Shown: positions 1 to 9,900, counted from the first letter of the stretch. The stretch is DNA of 64,000 nucleotides from Pseudomonas sp. JQ170C (GCF_035581345.1 NZ_CP141608.1:5734501-5798500); one strand, 5' to 3'. A program made the numbers and translations. The notes: generated from the sequence alone by a model not told the origin.

Positions 1-1
1 C

Positions 2-1711
2 ACGCGTAAACGTGTCGGTTTCATGTCCCAGAGCTTCTCGCTGTATGGCGAACTCAGCGTGCGTCAGAACCTGGAGCTGCATGCGCGCCTGTTCGATTTG
101 CCCAAGGCCGAAAGCGCTCCGCGCATCACCGAACTGATCGAACGCTTCGACCTGGGCGAGATCGCCGACCAGCAATCCGGCGCGCTGCCGTTGGGATTGC
201 GCCAGCGCCTGTCGTTGGCAGTGGCAGTGCTGCACCGGCCTGAAGTGCTGATCCTCGACGAGCCGACCTCAGGCGTCGACCCGGCTGCCCGGGATGATTT
301 CTGGCGTTTGCTGATCGAACTGTCGCGGGACCAGGGCGTGACCATCTTCCTGTCCACCCACTTCATGAACGAAGCCCTGCGCTGCGACCGCATTTCCCTG
401 ATGCACGCCGGCAAGGTGCTCGCCTGCGACACCCCCGCCGCCCTGCAACAGCAGTTTGCCGGCGCCACGCTGGAAGACGCCTTCGTCACTTGCCTTGAGC
501 AAGCGCAGGGCGCAAGCGAAACGCCCGAAGCCACCGTCCCGCTCGAAACCCCGTCAGCCGCAGCCCCACCCGCGCTGCGCCAGGGCTTCAGCATCAAGCG
601 CCTGTTCGCCGTGGCCACCCGTGAAGGCAAGGAGTTGCTGCGCGATAAGGTACGCCTGGCATTCGCCCTGGCAGGAGCGCTGTTCATGATGGTGATTTTC
701 GGCTACGGCATTTCGCTGGACGTCGAAAACCTCGCTTTCGCCGTCTACGACCAGGATCAAAGCCCGCAAAGTCGTGCCTATCTGGAGGCGTTCCGCGGCT
801 CGCGCTACTTTGAAGAGCAACCGCCCATTCGCGATTCGGCCCAGTTGCACAAGCGCCTGCAGCGCTCGGAGATCAAGCTGGCCCTGGAGGTTCCCCCCGG
901 TTTCGGTCGCGACCTGCATGCAGGACGCCAGCCAGTGGTAGCTGCCTGGATCGATGGCGGCATGCCGTTTCGCGCCGAAACCAGCCGCAACTATGTCGAG
1001 GCCGTGCACCAGGCCAACCTTGAGCAACTTGCCGCCCTGAGCAGCAAAGCCTTGCCCGGGCAATCGCCGGTACGCCTGGAAACCCGCTTTCGCTACAACC
1101 AGGACGTGGTCAGCGTCAACGCCATCGGCCCGGGGGTCATGGCGCTGATTCTGGCCTTCATTCCCGCCATGCTCACGGCCCTGGGCATCGTGCGCGAAAA
1201 AGAGCTGGGCTCGATCACCAACTTTTACGCAACACCCCTGACTCGTCTGGAGTTCCTGCTCGGCAAGCAAGCGCCGTATCTGGTGATCAGCCTGGTCAAC
1301 CTGGCATTGCTGGTGGCCATGAACCGCTGGTTGTTCGGCGTGCCGTTCAAAGGCAGTGCCCTGACCCTGGCCCTGGGCGGCTTCCTGTACCTGCTGGCGA
1401 CCACCAGCCTGGGCTTGCTGATCTCGGCGTTCACCCGCACCCAGATCGCGGCGATTCTCGGCACCATGATCATCACCAGCCTGCCGACCATCCAGTTCTC
1501 CGGCCTGATCGTGCCGCGCTCGTCGCTCGACGGCTCGGCGGCGTTGATGGGCCAGCTGTTTCCGGCTGGCTACTTTCTCGATATCGCCGTAGGCACCTTC
1601 ACCAAGGCCCTGAGCCTGCGTGAGTTGTGGCCGCAATGCCTGGCGCTGCTGGCGTTCTTCCTCGGCTTTACCGGCCTGAGCCTGGCCATGCTCAAGAAGC
1701 AGGAGGTCTGA
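2..1711 (+). CDS. rbbA: RbbA-type ABC transporter, ATPase-permease fusion (5' end outside window)
   Basis: This is the 3' part of a large gene: the frame is open from base 2 and reads into a second ABC ATPase domain whose Walker A lies upstream of the window. Visible parts are a Q-loop region (GFMSQSFSLYGELSV), a degenerate signature (LPLGLRQRLS), Walker B (VLILDEP, bases 245-265) and the H-loop (FLSTH). An ABC-2 membrane domain follows from about base 600, with one N-terminal helix, a long periplasmic loop and a cluster of C-terminal helices. This order is typical of the RbbA/YhiH family, which is annotated both as ribosome-associated ATPase and as exporter; which applies here cannot be told. 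The stop codon overlaps the start of the permease gene (TGATG), so the two are translationally coupled. Confidence 0.88.
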   Translation, partial: TRKRVGFMSQSFSLYGELSVRQNLELHARLFDLPKAESAPRITELIERFDLGEIADQQSGALPLGLRQRLSLAVAVLHRPEVLILDEPTSGVDPAARDDFWRLLIELSRDQGVTIFLSTHFMNEALRCDRISLMHAGKVLACDTPAALQQQFAGATLEDAFVTCLEQAQGASETPEATVPLETPSAAAPPALRQGFSIKRLFAVATREGKELLRDKVRLAFALAGALFMMVIFGYGISLDVENLAFAVYDQDQSPQSRAYLEAFRGSRYFEEQPPIRDSAQLHKRLQRSEIKLALEVPPGFGRDLHAGRQPVVAAWIDGGMPFRAETSRNYVEAVHQANLEQLAALSSKALPGQSPVRLETRFRYNQDVVSVNAIGPGVMALILAFIPAMLTALGIVREKELGSITNFYATPLTRLEFLLGKQAPYLVISLVNLALLVAMNRWLFGVPFKGSALTLALGGFLYLLATTSLGLLISAFTRTQIAAILGTMIITSLPTIQFSGLIVPRSSLDGSAALMGQLFPAGYFLDIAVGTFTKALSLRELWPQCLALLAFFLGFTGLSLAMLKKQEV

Positions 1712-2829
1712 TGCATCGCTTGGCACACACCCTGCGCCTGGGCCTGAAGGAGCTGACCAGCCTGCGCCACGACAGCGTACTGCTGCTGTTTCTGCTCTAT
1801 GCCTTCAGTGTGGCGATCTATATGCCAGCGGCTGGCTCAATCATCGGCGTACACAACGCCAGCGTCGCCGTCGTGGACGAAGATCACAGCCAGCTTTCAC
1901 GCAAGCTGGCTGAGGCCCTCCAGCCGCCGGAGTTCCAACCGGCGGCAACTCTGGCCTACGACCAGCTCGACAACGCCATGGACAGCGGCCTGTACACCTT
2001 CGTGATCAACGTACCGGTGAATTTCCAGACTGACCTGCTGGCGGGGCGCTCCCCGGAATTGCAGGTCAATGTCGACGCCACGGCGATGAGCCAGGCGTTC
2101 ATGGGCGCCGGGTACATCGGGCGGATCTTCGAGCGCGAGCTGCTCGAATATGCCAACCAGGGGTCAGCCGCCAGCAACACCCCGGCGCTGATCAGCCCGC
2201 GGGCGCTGTTCAACCCAAACCTGGAGGGCGGCTGGTTCCTTGCAGTGATCCAGATCGTCAACAACATCACCATCCTGGCGATTGTCCTGACCGGTACGGC
2301 GCTGCTGCGCGAACGCGAACACGGCACTCTCGATCACCTGCTGGTGCTGCCACTGACGGCGCTGGAAATCATGCTGGCGAAGATCGGCAGCAACGCCCTG
2401 GTGGTGGTGCTGTGTACCTGGGTGTCGTTGGAAGTGGTGGTAAAAGGCGCCCTGGGCGTACCCCTGGCGGGGTCCCTGGGGTTGTTCCTGGCGGTCACGG
2501 CGCTCTATCTGTTTGCCAGCACGTCGTTAGGAATCTTCCTCGCCACGCTGGCTCGCTCAACCCCGCAGTTCGGCCTGCTGGCCATCCCGGTGATCATCCC
2601 CATGCTGCTGCTGTCGGGCGGCAGCACGCCGCTGGACAGCATGCCGCAATGGCTGCAGTGGGTCATGCAGCTCTCGCCTTCGACCCATTTCGTCAGCCTC
2701 AGCGCCGCGATTCTGTTTCGTGACGCCGGGCTGAGCGTAGTCTGGCCCGACATACTGGCCCTGGCGGCCATCGGCCTGACGTTTTTCGCAATTGCCCTGG
2801 GGCGCTTCCGCCGCAGCCTGACGTCCTAG
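1711..2829 (+). CDS. ABC-2 type permease (YhhJ-like), partner of RbbA-type ATPase
   Basis: The 372-residue inner-membrane protein has the ABC-2 permease layout: one helix near residues 23-43, a large periplasmic loop to about residue 180, then five or six helices ending near the C terminus. The segment LLREREHGTLDHLLVLPLT is the cytoplasmic motif typical of this family. The ATG overlaps the preceding stop by one base, and AGGAGG lies about 4 bases upstream, which fixes the start. With the upstream fusion protein it forms a YhiI-RbbA-YhhJ type exporter; the membrane-fusion protein would lie to the left of the window. The substrate is unknown. Confidence 0.88.
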   Translation: MHRLAHTLRLGLKELTSLRHDSVLLLFLLYAFSVAIYMPAAGSIIGVHNASVAVVDEDHSQLSRKLAEALQPPEFQPAATLAYDQLDNAMDSGLYTFVINVPVNFQTDLLAGRSPELQVNVDATAMSQAFMGAGYIGRIFERELLEYANQGSAASNTPALISPRALFNPNLEGGWFLAVIQIVNNITILAIVLTGTALLREREHGTLDHLLVLPLTALEIMLAKIGSNALVVVLCTWVSLEVVVKGALGVPLAGSLGLFLAVTALYLFASTSLGIFLATLARSTPQFGLLAIPVIIPMLLLSGGSTPLDSMPQWLQWVMQLSPSTHFVSLSAAILFRDAGLSVVWPDILALAAIGLTFFAIALGRFRRSLTS

Positions 2830-2841
2830 ACCTGAACCGGC

Positions 2842-3246
2842 TTACTGGACGATCAGGTTGTTGAACAGCAGGTCATCCACCAGCGGCTTGCCTTCTTCGG
2901 TCTCGAGCACCTGCTGGACCTGCTTCAGGGCTTCCTGACGCAGCTTTTCCTTGGACTCGACATTGCTCAGGCTTTCCAGGTTCTGCTGGGTGAAGAGCGC
3001 CACCAGCTGGTTGCGGATCAATGGCTCATGGTGACGCACCGACGCGGCAGCCGCATCACTGTTGACCCGCAGGGCCACATCAGCCTTGTACACGCGCAGC
3101 TTCGGGCTGCCATCAAGGGCATAGTTGCCGACAAAGGGCGGGGTCAGCGAAATGTAGGAGACCTTCGGCACTCCTTCCTTGGCTTCTTCGGCCGTGGCCG
3201 CCATCGGCAGCATCAGGGCCAGCACCATCAAGATCCACGCTTTCAC
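2842..3246 (-). CDS. FliL-like periplasmic protein
   Basis: This 134-residue protein begins with a hydrophobic signal sequence (KAWILMVLALMLPMAATA). Its C-terminal half resembles the FliL domain: a strand-rich part (LRVYKADVALRV) and then a helix-rich tail (NQLVALFTQQNLESL ... VQQVLETEEGKPLVDDLLFNNLIVQ). The start is GTG at 3246, preceded by GAGGAG at proper spacing; a longer frame exists but would bury the signal peptide. FliL proteins stabilise the flagellar stator, but no flagellar genes are nearby, and such orphan copies in Pseudomonas have no defined role. It is convergent with the permease gene, 12 bp away. Confidence 0.75.
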   Translation of the reverse strand: MKAWILMVLALMLPMAATAEEAKEGVPKVSYISLTPPFVGNYALDGSPKLRVYKADVALRVNSDAAAASVRHHEPLIRNQLVALFTQQNLESLSNVESKEKLRQEALKQVQQVLETEEGKPLVDDLLFNNLIVQ

Positions 3247-3402
3247 GAATTCGCTCCTCAAACAGTTGGCGCCAGCATACCCAGCGCGCCGATCAATCCC
3301 AAGCCCGGGCTTATGCCGGCCTATCAGGGCGGGCCATGCTCGTTGACCCGGCAACTGACCCACCTACACTTATCGGCCACTACGCGCAAAGGAATAGTCC
3401 CG

Positions 3403-4380
3403 ATGAAAGCAGTGTTGTGCAAAACCCTCGGCCCGGCGCAGAACCTGGTCCTGGAAGAGGTTGCCAGTCCTGTCCCGAAGAAGAATGAAATCCTGTTGGA
3501 TGTGCATGCGGCCGGGGTCAATTTTCCCGACACCCTGATCATCGAGGGCAAGTACCAGTTCCAGCCACCCATGCCTTTCTCGCCGGGTGGCGAGGCTGCC
3601 GGGGTGATCAGCGCCGTGGGCGAAAAGGTCGGCGATCTGAAGGTCGGCGACAGGGTCATGGCCCTCACTGGCTGGGGCAGCTTTGCCGAGCAGGTGGCAG
3701 TACCGGCCTACAACGTGCTGCCCATCCCGCCGCAGATGGACTTCACCCAGGCCGCCGCCTTCGGCATGACCTACGGCACCTCGATGCATGCCCTGCAGCA
3801 ACGCGGCCAGCTCCAGGCCGGCGAAACCTTGCTGGTGCTGGGTGCCTCCGGGGGTGTGGGGCTTGCGGCGGTAGAGATCGGCAAGGCCATGGGCGCGCGG
3901 GTCATTGCAGCCGCCAGCAGCGCCGAGAAGCTTGCCGTGGCCAAGGCAGCGGGTGCCGATGAGTTGATCAACTACAGCGAGCACAGCCTCAAGGACGAGA
4001 TCAAACGCCTGACCGGCGGCAACGGCGCTGATGTGATCTACGACCCGGTCGGCGGCGACCTGTTCGACCAGGCAGTGCGCGGCATTGCCTGGAACGGCCG
4101 CTTGCTGGTGGTGGGCTTTGCCAGCGGCCGCATCCCCGAACTGCCAGCGAACCTGGCATTGCTCAAGGGTGCGGCGGTGGTCGGGGTGTTCTGGGGTGCG
4201 TTTGCCCAGCGCCAGCCCGCTGACAACGCAGCGAACTTCAAGCAACTGTTTACCTGGTTCGCCGAGGGCAAACTCAAGCCGCTGGTATCGCAGACATTCC
4301 CGCTGGCCGAAGCCGGAGCGGCAATTGATACGCTGGGTCAGCGCCGGGCTGTCGGCAAGCTGGTTGTCACGACACGCTGA
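3403..4380 (+). CDS. NADPH:quinone oxidoreductase family protein (zinc-free MDR)
   Basis: The 325-residue protein belongs to the zinc-independent medium-chain dehydrogenase/reductase superfamily. The GroES-like N-terminal half contains AAGVNFPDTLIIEGKY and the quinone-reductase-like FSPGGEAAGVI; the Rossmann half has GASGGVGLAAVEIGKAMGA for NADP binding. No catalytic or structural zinc ligands are seen, as expected for the QOR subgroup. The start at MKAVLCK follows a GGAAT site. Substrate specificity (quinones, enals or other acceptors) cannot be deduced. It is transcribed away from the FliL-like gene and appears to be a single-gene unit. Confidence 0.88.
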   Translation: MKAVLCKTLGPAQNLVLEEVASPVPKKNEILLDVHAAGVNFPDTLIIEGKYQFQPPMPFSPGGEAAGVISAVGEKVGDLKVGDRVMALTGWGSFAEQVAVPAYNVLPIPPQMDFTQAAAFGMTYGTSMHALQQRGQLQAGETLLVLGASGGVGLAAVEIGKAMGARVIAAASSAEKLAVAKAAGADELINYSEHSLKDEIKRLTGGNGADVIYDPVGGDLFDQAVRGIAWNGRLLVVGFASGRIPELPANLALLKGAAVVGVFWGAFAQRQPADNAANFKQLFTWFAEGKLKPLVSQTFPLAEAGAAIDTLGQRRAVGKLVVTTR

Positions 4381-4400
4381 CCCTTGGCCTTCCAGCGGTG

Positions 4401-5042
4401 TTAAAGCCGCTGGATCAGGCGCTCACGCAAGGCGGCCGGCCAGACATCGACGAAGTCGACACCCGGGTAGGTCTCACACTTCTTCATGATGCCGGGCAGC
4501 GCCTCCTGGAAGGATTCCGCGGTGGCTCGCGACGCTTTGTAGCTGGTGACGCCATCGACATTGAAGTTCGACATCATGCGAACCGACAGCAGCGTGGTTT
4601 CCATATCCTCGAGCGATCGGGTTGGATCATCCTTGCGGTAGAGCGCCACTTCCTCGTTGAACTGCTTGCAGGTCTTGAGCACCAACCCTGCGCGCTCGTA
4701 GATCTCCAACCACTCTTTCTTGTCGTTAAGACGGAAATGCAGATCGTTGCGCACATCAAGAAAAGCAGGGTTCTCCCTGGAGACGGTCCACGGCTTGAAA
4801 CGCCATTGTCGAACGGCTTCAAGGGCGGCAGTGGCAAAGGCTGGTTCGCTACTGCTTATTACCTTCACATCAGTGACCGAACCGTCGGCCATGACCCGAA
4901 AAGACACTTTGACGGAGCCGGTGATGGTCGCCTTGCGCAACTCGGCCGGATAGACCGGTACGACTTTCTTCGCGAACTCCAGCCCTACATCCGCCTGCGC
5001 TGCCCCTGTCGCCATCAATAGCAAAATCGCAAACCACTTCAT
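4401..5042 (-). CDS. TonB C-terminal domain protein, secreted
   Basis: The 213-residue protein starts with a signal peptide (MKWFAILLLMATGAAQA) and then carries a TonB-C-like domain: PVYPAELRKATITGSVKVSF and AVRQWRFKPW are the usual YP and W-x-F-x-P signatures. There is no N-terminal membrane anchor with a proline-rich spacer, so this is not a classical TonB. The C-terminal 100 residues are unlike known domains and contain two cysteines (KTCKQF, KKCETYP). The start at 5042 is preceded by an AAGG stretch. It is convergent with the oxidoreductase gene. It probably acts in the periplasm; its partner is unknown. Confidence 0.78.
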   Translation of the reverse strand: MKWFAILLLMATGAAQADVGLEFAKKVVPVYPAELRKATITGSVKVSFRVMADGSVTDVKVISSSEPAFATAALEAVRQWRFKPWTVSRENPAFLDVRNDLHFRLNDKKEWLEIYERAGLVLKTCKQFNEEVALYRKDDPTRSLEDMETTLLSVRMMSNFNVDGVTSYKASRATAESFQEALPGIMKKCETYPGVDFVDVWPAALRERLIQRL

Positions 5043-5125
5043 CCTTGATCCTTGCCTTCGCGATGAATGAGAAGGGCGCGATAGTAGCGTGCTAGAGCCT
5101 TCCAGACAAAGTAACAATTCTCATT

Positions 5126-5160
5126 ACCCTGTAGGCGCGGGCCTGCCTTGCGATGAAGGC
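5126..5160 (+). repeat. degenerate REP element
   Basis: The segment CTGTAGGCGCGGGCCTGCC followed by TTGCGATGAAGG resembles the REP consensus seen elsewhere in this window (GTAGGAGCGGGCTTGCCCCGCGAT) with several mismatches. It lies between the TonB-domain gene and chaC. Confidence 0.5.
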
Positions 5161-5167
5161 CTGCCCG

Positions 5168-5800
5168 TCACAATCGCTTGAACCGGGCCTCCAGATTGCG
5201 GTCAGGCATGGCATGGCTGCGCAAGGCATTGAGGGTTTGCTCGACATAGTCGCGGGTGCTGCCATAACGCCCCTTGGCGTTGGCGAGAATCATGCTGAGC
5301 AGGTCGTCCGGCAGGTTACCGGCGTAGCACGGCAGGTGCCGCTCCAGCACAAAACCCAGGGCCTGGACCTTGCTACCGTCTTCAAGACGGCAGTTGAGCC
5401 AGTGCGGCCGGTACGCCGGATACGGCATTTCGCGCTGCCACAGGGCCAGCAGGGATTCTTCCAGGCAGTCGTCCGGCAGGCGGTAGGCGAAACCGCTACA
5501 GGAGCCGCCACGGTCGAGGCCGAATACCAGACCCGGGCACTCCGGAGTGCCCCGGTGCTCGTGGGACCACAAGTAAAGCCCACGATGGTAACCATGTACC
5601 CTGGCACGCCGGCGCTCGGCTGCATTGCATTCCGGGCGCCAGATCAGCGACCCATAGGCAAACAACCAGACCGGACCACCTTGGTGACGGGACATGGTGT
5701 GATGAACCGAAAGTTTAAGTTGCTCATGGGACAGTTGCTGTCCGAAGTCGAGCAACGGAGGATAGGCCACATTCAAAGATGCAGTTTCGATCGCCGACAT
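5168..5800 (-). CDS. gamma-glutamylcyclotransferase (ChaC-like)
   Basis: The 210-residue protein has the cyclotransferase fold signature VWLFAYGSLIW (the YGSL substrate loop), followed by the ChaC-typical RARVHGYHRGLYLWSHEHRGTPE and GLVFGLDRGGSCSGFAYRL. ChaC enzymes cleave glutathione to 5-oxoproline and Cys-Gly in the cytoplasm. I chose MSAIETAS at 5800, which matches the usual N terminus of Pseudomonas homologues; GAGG lies somewhat far upstream (about 16 bases), and a GTG at 5842 has no ribosome binding site. It is a single-gene unit with a 277-bp upstream region. Confidence 0.85.
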   Translation of the reverse strand: MSAIETASLNVAYPPLLDFGQQLSHEQLKLSVHHTMSRHQGGPVWLFAYGSLIWRPECNAAERRRARVHGYHRGLYLWSHEHRGTPECPGLVFGLDRGGSCSGFAYRLPDDCLEESLLALWQREMPYPAYRPHWLNCRLEDGSKVQALGFVLERHLPCYAGNLPDDLLSMILANAKGRYGSTRDYVEQTLNALRSHAMPDRNLEARFKRL

Positions 5801-6008
5801 AGCTGCCGCCAGAATTCCTCGTGAACTACTGAAGTGAGTCACTGTAAACGAATACGTTATCCGCGTACTTACCGTACGGCAGATTGTGTATTGAACACAA
5901 GCCTCACCTCGCCCCGGGAGCGCCCTGCAATGGGGCTTTGAGCAAGCAACCGGGTGTTATTTCAAGTGTAGCGAAAGTTATTTACGCTGCTGGCAATAAT
6001 TAAGTGCC

Positions 6009-6023
6009 TTATGCCAGGCATAA
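6009..6023. promoter_or_regulatory. 15-bp inverted repeat between chaC and the ubiD operon
   Basis: A perfect TTATGCC-A-GGCATAA inverted repeat lies in the 277-bp gap upstream of chaC and downstream of the reductase gene. It could be an operator for chaC or part of a transcript-end structure. No function is assigned. Confidence 0.3.
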
Positions 6024-6044
6024 ACAACGCTCGCTATTAAAGCC

Positions 6045-6065
6045 GGCACGCTATTGCCGCGTGCC
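6045..6065 (-). terminator. probable terminator of the ubiD-reductase operon
   Basis: A 7-bp stem (GGCACGC / GCGTGCC, 7-base loop) lies 12 bp beyond the reductase stop codon on the minus strand and is followed by GGCTTTAAT. The U-tract is short, so termination may be weak or Rho-assisted. Confidence 0.45.
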
Positions 6066-6077
6066 TTATTTCGTCAT

Positions 6078-7046
6078 TCAACCGCGAGGGGCATAAGCGA
6101 ATACATCGGCGCGCATCTGGTGAGCGTCCATTCCCGCTTCAACCAGGGCATCGAGGGTGGCATAGATCATATTCGGCGACCCACTGGCATAAACATATAC
6201 GCCCGCCAGATCACTCAAGTCTTCACACACCGCCTCATGCAGCATTCCGCAGCGCCCTTCCCAGCCACACAGGTCACTGACGACCTTGTGCAGGAACAGG
6301 TTCGGCAAACGCTCCCATTCGGCCCAGTGTTCGATCTCGTAGAAGTCTTCAGGGCGACGAACGCCCCAATAGAGGTGGACCGGGTACTTGAAGCCCTGGG
6401 CCCGGCAATGCTCAAGCAGACTGTGCATCTGTGCCATACCGGTACCGGCAGCGATCAACACCAGCGGCCCCTCGGGCAGTTCGGCAAGGTGGGTATCGCC
6501 AAATGGCATCTCGATCCGCGCCATGCGCGTACGCTGCAATTGCTCGATCAGCTGTTGAGCACTGTTCTCGCGGGCCAGTACGTGCATTTCCAGGTCGCGC
6601 CCACGATGAGGCGCCGAGGCCAGCGAGAAGGCGGCCTTGTCACCGCCTTCGCGTTCGATCATCAAGTATTGCCCGGCGTGGTAGCGCGGCGGCTTGCCGG
6701 CAGGCGCGCGCAGGCGTACCCGCCAGACGTCGCCACCGACCTCGACGCATTCACTCAGCTGACAGGCCAGTGTCCGTACCGGCAACTCGCCCAGGGCGAG
6801 CACGCCATCCCACAACAAGACGCAGTCCTCCAGTGGCTCGGCAATACAGGTGAACAGTTCACCGTGATCGCGCACCTGACCCTCTTGACGCACCCGGCCT
6901 TCAACCAGCAACGCGGCACAGACATGGCAGTTGCCATTGCGACAGCTCTGCGGGCAGTCGTAGCCCAGTCGGCGCGCCGCATCCAGAATCCTTTCCCCGG
7001 GATTAAGTGCCAACACGGCCCCGGACGGCTGCAAGGTTACCTGCAT
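6078..7046 (-). CDS. 2Fe-2S ferredoxin/FNR-type reductase (CDP-6-deoxy-glucoseen reductase-like)
   Basis: The 322-residue protein joins an N-terminal plant-type ferredoxin domain (C35-x4-C40-x2-C43 and C67, around CPQSCRNGNCHVC) to a ferredoxin-NADP reductase module: an FAD-binding site (HAGQYLMIE, FSLASAP), an NAD(P)-binding segment (VLIAAGTGMAQMHSLLEH) and YASGSPNM. It therefore passes electrons from NAD(P)H through FAD to an iron-sulfur cluster. Homologues are usually named after AscD or flavin reductase. It begins at the base directly after the ubiD stop, so both are one transcript; an electron-transfer role linked to ubiquinone synthesis is inference from position. Confidence 0.85.
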   Translation of the reverse strand: MQVTLQPSGAVLALNPGERILDAARRLGYDCPQSCRNGNCHVCAALLVEGRVRQEGQVRDHGELFTCIAEPLEDCVLLWDGVLALGELPVRTLACQLSECVEVGGDVWRVRLRAPAGKPPRYHAGQYLMIEREGGDKAAFSLASAPHRGRDLEMHVLARENSAQQLIEQLQRTRMARIEMPFGDTHLAELPEGPLVLIAAGTGMAQMHSLLEHCRAQGFKYPVHLYWGVRRPEDFYEIEHWAEWERLPNLFLHKVVSDLCGWEGRCGMLHEAVCEDLSDLAGVYVYASGSPNMIYATLDALVEAGMDAHQMRADVFAYAPRG

Positions 7047-8513
7047 TTAGTCTATTCCCAACTGGTTCCACAGCTCATCGATCCGCCGGGTGACAGCTTC
7101 ATCCTTGACGATGACCCGTCCCCATTCACGGGTGGTTTCACCTGGCCATTTATGGGTGGCATCCAGTCCCATCTTCGACCCCAGGCCCGAGATCGGCGAG
7201 GCGAAGTCCAGGTAGTCGATCGGGGTGTTGTCGATCATCACCGTATCGCGCTTGGGGTCCATGCGCGTGGTGATGGCCCAGATCACATCATTCCAGTCGC
7301 GGGCATTGATGTCGTCATCGGTGACAATAACGAACTTGGTGTACATGAACTGTCGCAAAAACGACCAGACACCCAGCATGACGCGCTTGGCGTGCCCCGG
7401 GTACTGCTTCTTCATGGTCACCACCGCCATGCGGTAGGAACAACCTTCCGGCGGCAGGTAGAAATCGGTGATCTCCGGGAACTGCTTCTGCAGGATCGGC
7501 ACGAACACTTCGTTCAACGCCACACCGAGAATCGCCGGCTCATCAGGCGGACGGCCGGTGTAGGTGCTGTGATAGATAGGCTTTTGTCGATGGGTAATGC
7601 GCTCGACAGTGAACACCGGGAAGCTGTCGACTTCGTTGTAGTAGCCGGTATGGTCGCCGTACGGGCCTTCCGGTGCCATCTCGCCTGGGTGAATCACACC
7701 TTCGAGGATGATTTCGGCGGTGGCAGGCACTTGCAGGTCATTGCCACGGCATTTGACCAGCTCGGTCCGGTTGCCGCGCAGCAGCCCGGCGAAAGCGTAC
7801 TCGGACAGGGAATCGGGCACCGGCGTCACGGCGCCGAGGATGGTGGCCGGGTCCGCCCCCAGGGCCACGGAAACCGGGAACGGCTGGCCCGGGTGCTTCT
7901 CGCACCATTCGCGATAGTCCAGGGCGCCGCCGCGGTGGCTGAGCCAGCGCATGATGACTTTATTGCGGCCAATCACCTGCTGACGGTAGATGCCCAGGTT
8001 CTGGCGGTCCTTGTTTGGCCCACGGGTCACCGTGAGGCCCCAGGTAATCAGCGGGGCCACGTCGCCCGGCCAGCAATGCTGCACGGGCAGCAGACCCAGG
8101 TCGACATCGTCGCCTTCGATGATGACTTCATGACAGGCCGCATCCTTGACCACCTTCGGCGCCATGGACACGACTTTCTTGAAGATCGGCAGTTTCGACC
8201 AGGCGTCCTTGAGGCCCTTGGGCGGCTCAGGCTCCTTGAGGAAGGCCAGCAGCTTGCCGATCTCGCGCAGCTCGCTGACCGACTCGGCGCCCATGCCCAT
8301 GGCCACCCGCTCCGGGGTGCCGAACAGGTTGCCCAGCACCGGAATGTCGAAGCCCGTTGGCTTCTCGAACAGCAGGGCCGGGCCTTTGGCGCGCAGAGTG
8401 CGGTCGCAGACTTCGGTCATTTCCAGGACTGGAGAGATCGGAACCTGGATGCGCTTGAGTTCGCCGCGCTGTTCCAGGCCACGGATAAAGTCGCGCAAAT
8501 CGCGATACTGCAT
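7047..8513 (-). CDS. ubiD: 4-hydroxy-3-polyprenylbenzoate decarboxylase UbiD
   Basis: The 488-residue protein is a full-length UbiD, which removes the carboxyl group of 4-hydroxy-3-polyprenylbenzoate in ubiquinone synthesis and uses prenylated FMN made by UbiX. Recognisable segments are [22 protein letters not shown] at the N terminus (given in part), [17 protein letters not shown] and the catalytic region [13 protein letters not shown], which contains the family's E-x-P-x-G-D loop. A stop adjoining the reductase start shows an operon. UbiX is not in the window. Start at 8513; the upstream gene rho is terminated 85 bp away. Confidence 0.95.
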   Translation of the reverse strand: MQYRDLRDFIRGLEQRGELKRIQVPISPVLEMTEVCDRTLRAKGPALLFEKPTGFDIPVLGNLFGTPERVAMGMGAESVSELREIGKLLAFLKEPEPPKGLKDAWSKLPIFKKVVSMAPKVVKDAACHEVIIEGDDVDLGLLPVQHCWPGDVAPLITWGLTVTRGPNKDRQNLGIYRQQVIGRNKVIMRWLSHRGGALDYREWCEKHPGQPFPVSVALGADPATILGAVTPVPDSLSEYAFAGLLRGNRTELVKCRGNDLQVPATAEIILEGVIHPGEMAPEGPYGDHTGYYNEVDSFPVFTVERITHRQKPIYHSTYTGRPPDEPAILGVALNEVFVPILQKQFPEITDFYLPPEGCSYRMAVVTMKKQYPGHAKRVMLGVWSFLRQFMYTKFVIVTDDDINARDWNDVIWAITTRMDPKRDTVMIDNTPIDYLDFASPISGLGSKMGLDATHKWPGETTREWGRVIVKDEAVTRRIDELWNQLGID

Positions 8514-8598
8514 GCAAAAGCCTCGTATTCGCCGTACCGGTCGGGGTGCAGAGTGTATCGCCTATCCCGGCCGGCCAGAATAGCCAAAGTACAGATAG

Positions 8599-8621
8599 CA
8601 AAAAGCCGGGTTGCCCCGGCT
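8599..8621 (-). terminator. rho-gene intrinsic terminator
   Basis: The 7-bp stem AGCCGGG/CCCGGCT (8604-8621, 4-base loop) is followed on the minus strand by five U residues. It lies 20 bp past the rho stop codon and upstream of ubiD, so it separates the two transcripts. Confidence 0.8.
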
Positions 8622-8640
8622 CTTGCGTACCACAACTGTT

Positions 8641-9900
8641 TTACTTGCGCTTCATCGACAAGAAGAACTCGTCGTTGGTCTTGGTCTGCTTGAGCTTGTC
8701 GACCAGGAACTCGATAGCGGCAACTTCATCCATCGGGTGCAGCAGCTTGCGCAGGATCCACATGCGCTGCAGCTCGTCGTCGGCGGTCAGCAGCTCTTCG
8801 CGACGGGTACCCGAACGGTTGATGTTGATGGCCGGGAAGACGCGCTTCTCGGCGATCTTACGGTCCAGAGGCAGCTCCATGTTGCCGGTACCCTTGAACT
8901 CTTCGTAGATCACTTCGTCCATCTTCGAGCCGGTTTCAACCAGCGCGGTGGCGATGATGGTCAGCGAGCCGCCTTCTTCGATGTTACGCGCAGCACCGAA
9001 GAAACGCTTCGGCTTCTCCAGGGCGTGGGCATCGACACCACCGGTCAGGACCTTGCCGGAGCTCGGGATCACGGTGTTGTAGGCACGGGCCAGACGAGTG
9101 ATCGAGTCGAGCAGGATGACCACGTCTTTCTTGTGCTCAACCAGGCGCTTGGCCTTCTCGATGACCATTTCGGCAACCTGCACGTGGCGGGTTGGCGGCT
9201 CGTCGAAGGTGGAGGCAACCACTTCGCCGCGCACGGTGCGCTGCATTTCGGTTACTTCTTCCGGGCGCTCGTCGATCAGCAGAACGATCAGGTGGCACTC
9301 GGGGTTGTTACGGGTAATGTTCGCCGCGATGTTCTGCAGCATGATGGTCTTGCCCGCTTTTGGCGGAGCGACGATCAGGCCGCGCTGGCCTTTGCCAATC
9401 GGGGCGCAGAGGTCGATAACCCGGCCGGTGAGGTCTTCGGTGGAGCCGTTACCGGCTTCCATCTTCAGGCGCTCGTTGGGGAACAACGGCGTCAGGTTCT
9501 CGAACAGGATCTTGTTCTTCGCGTTTTCCGGCCGGTCGAAGTTGATGGTATCGACTTTCAGCAGGGCGAAGTAACGCTCGCCTTCTTTTGGCGGGCGGAT
9601 CTTGCCGACGATGGTATCGCCGGTACGCAGGTTGAAGCGACGGATCTGGCTTGGCGAGACATAGATATCGTCCGGGCCGGCCAGGTAAGAGGCATCAGCC
9701 GAACGCAGGAAGCCGAAGCCGTCCTGGAGAATCTCCAGCACGCCGTCACCGGAGATTTCCTCGCCGCTTTTCGCATGCTTTTTCAACAGGGAGAAAATCA
9801 CATCTTGCTTGCGCGAACGGGCCATATTTTCTATGCCCATCTGTTCGGCCATTTCGAGCAGATCGGTAATCGGCTTTTGCTTGAGTTCAGTCAGGTTCAT
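8641..9900 (-). CDS. rho: transcription termination factor Rho
   Basis: The 419-residue length equals that of other gammaproteobacterial Rho proteins. The N-terminal helical part ([20 protein letters not shown]) precedes the cold-shock-like RNA-binding domain with GFGFLRS, and the ATPase domain has Walker A (APPKAGKT), Walker B (VVILLDS) and the arginine-finger region. Rho is the hexameric RNA helicase that ends transcription at C-rich rut sites. The start lacks a Shine-Dalgarno sequence: the 20 bases before the ATG are pyrimidine-rich on the coding strand. A long leader lies between here and trxA, which fits the autoregulation known for rho in enterics. Confidence 0.97.
   Translation of the reverse strand: MNLTELKQKPITDLLEMAEQMGIENMARSRKQDVIFSLLKKHAKSGEEISGDGVLEILQDGFGFLRSADASYLAGPDDIYVSPSQIRRFNLRTGDTIVGKIRPPKEGERYFALLKVDTINFDRPENAKNKILFENLTPLFPNERLKMEAGNGSTEDLTGRVIDLCAPIGKGQRGLIVAPPKAGKTIMLQNIAANITRNNPECHLIVLLIDERPEEVTEMQRTVRGEVVASTFDEPPTRHVQVAEMVIEKAKRLVEHKKDVVILLDSITRLARAYNTVIPSSGKVLTGGVDAHALEKPKRFFGAARNIEEGGSLTIIATALVETGSKMDEVIYEEFKGTGNMELPLDRKIAEKRVFPAININRSGTRREELLTADDELQRMWILRKLLHPMDEVAAIEFLVDKLKQTKTNDEFFLSMKRK

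Noticed and set aside
6054..8693. An 879-codon open frame on the plus strand opposite ubiD and the reductase gene
   Set aside because: It is antisense to two well-conserved genes, is rich in His/Gln/Arg as GC-rich shadow frames are, and has no domain.
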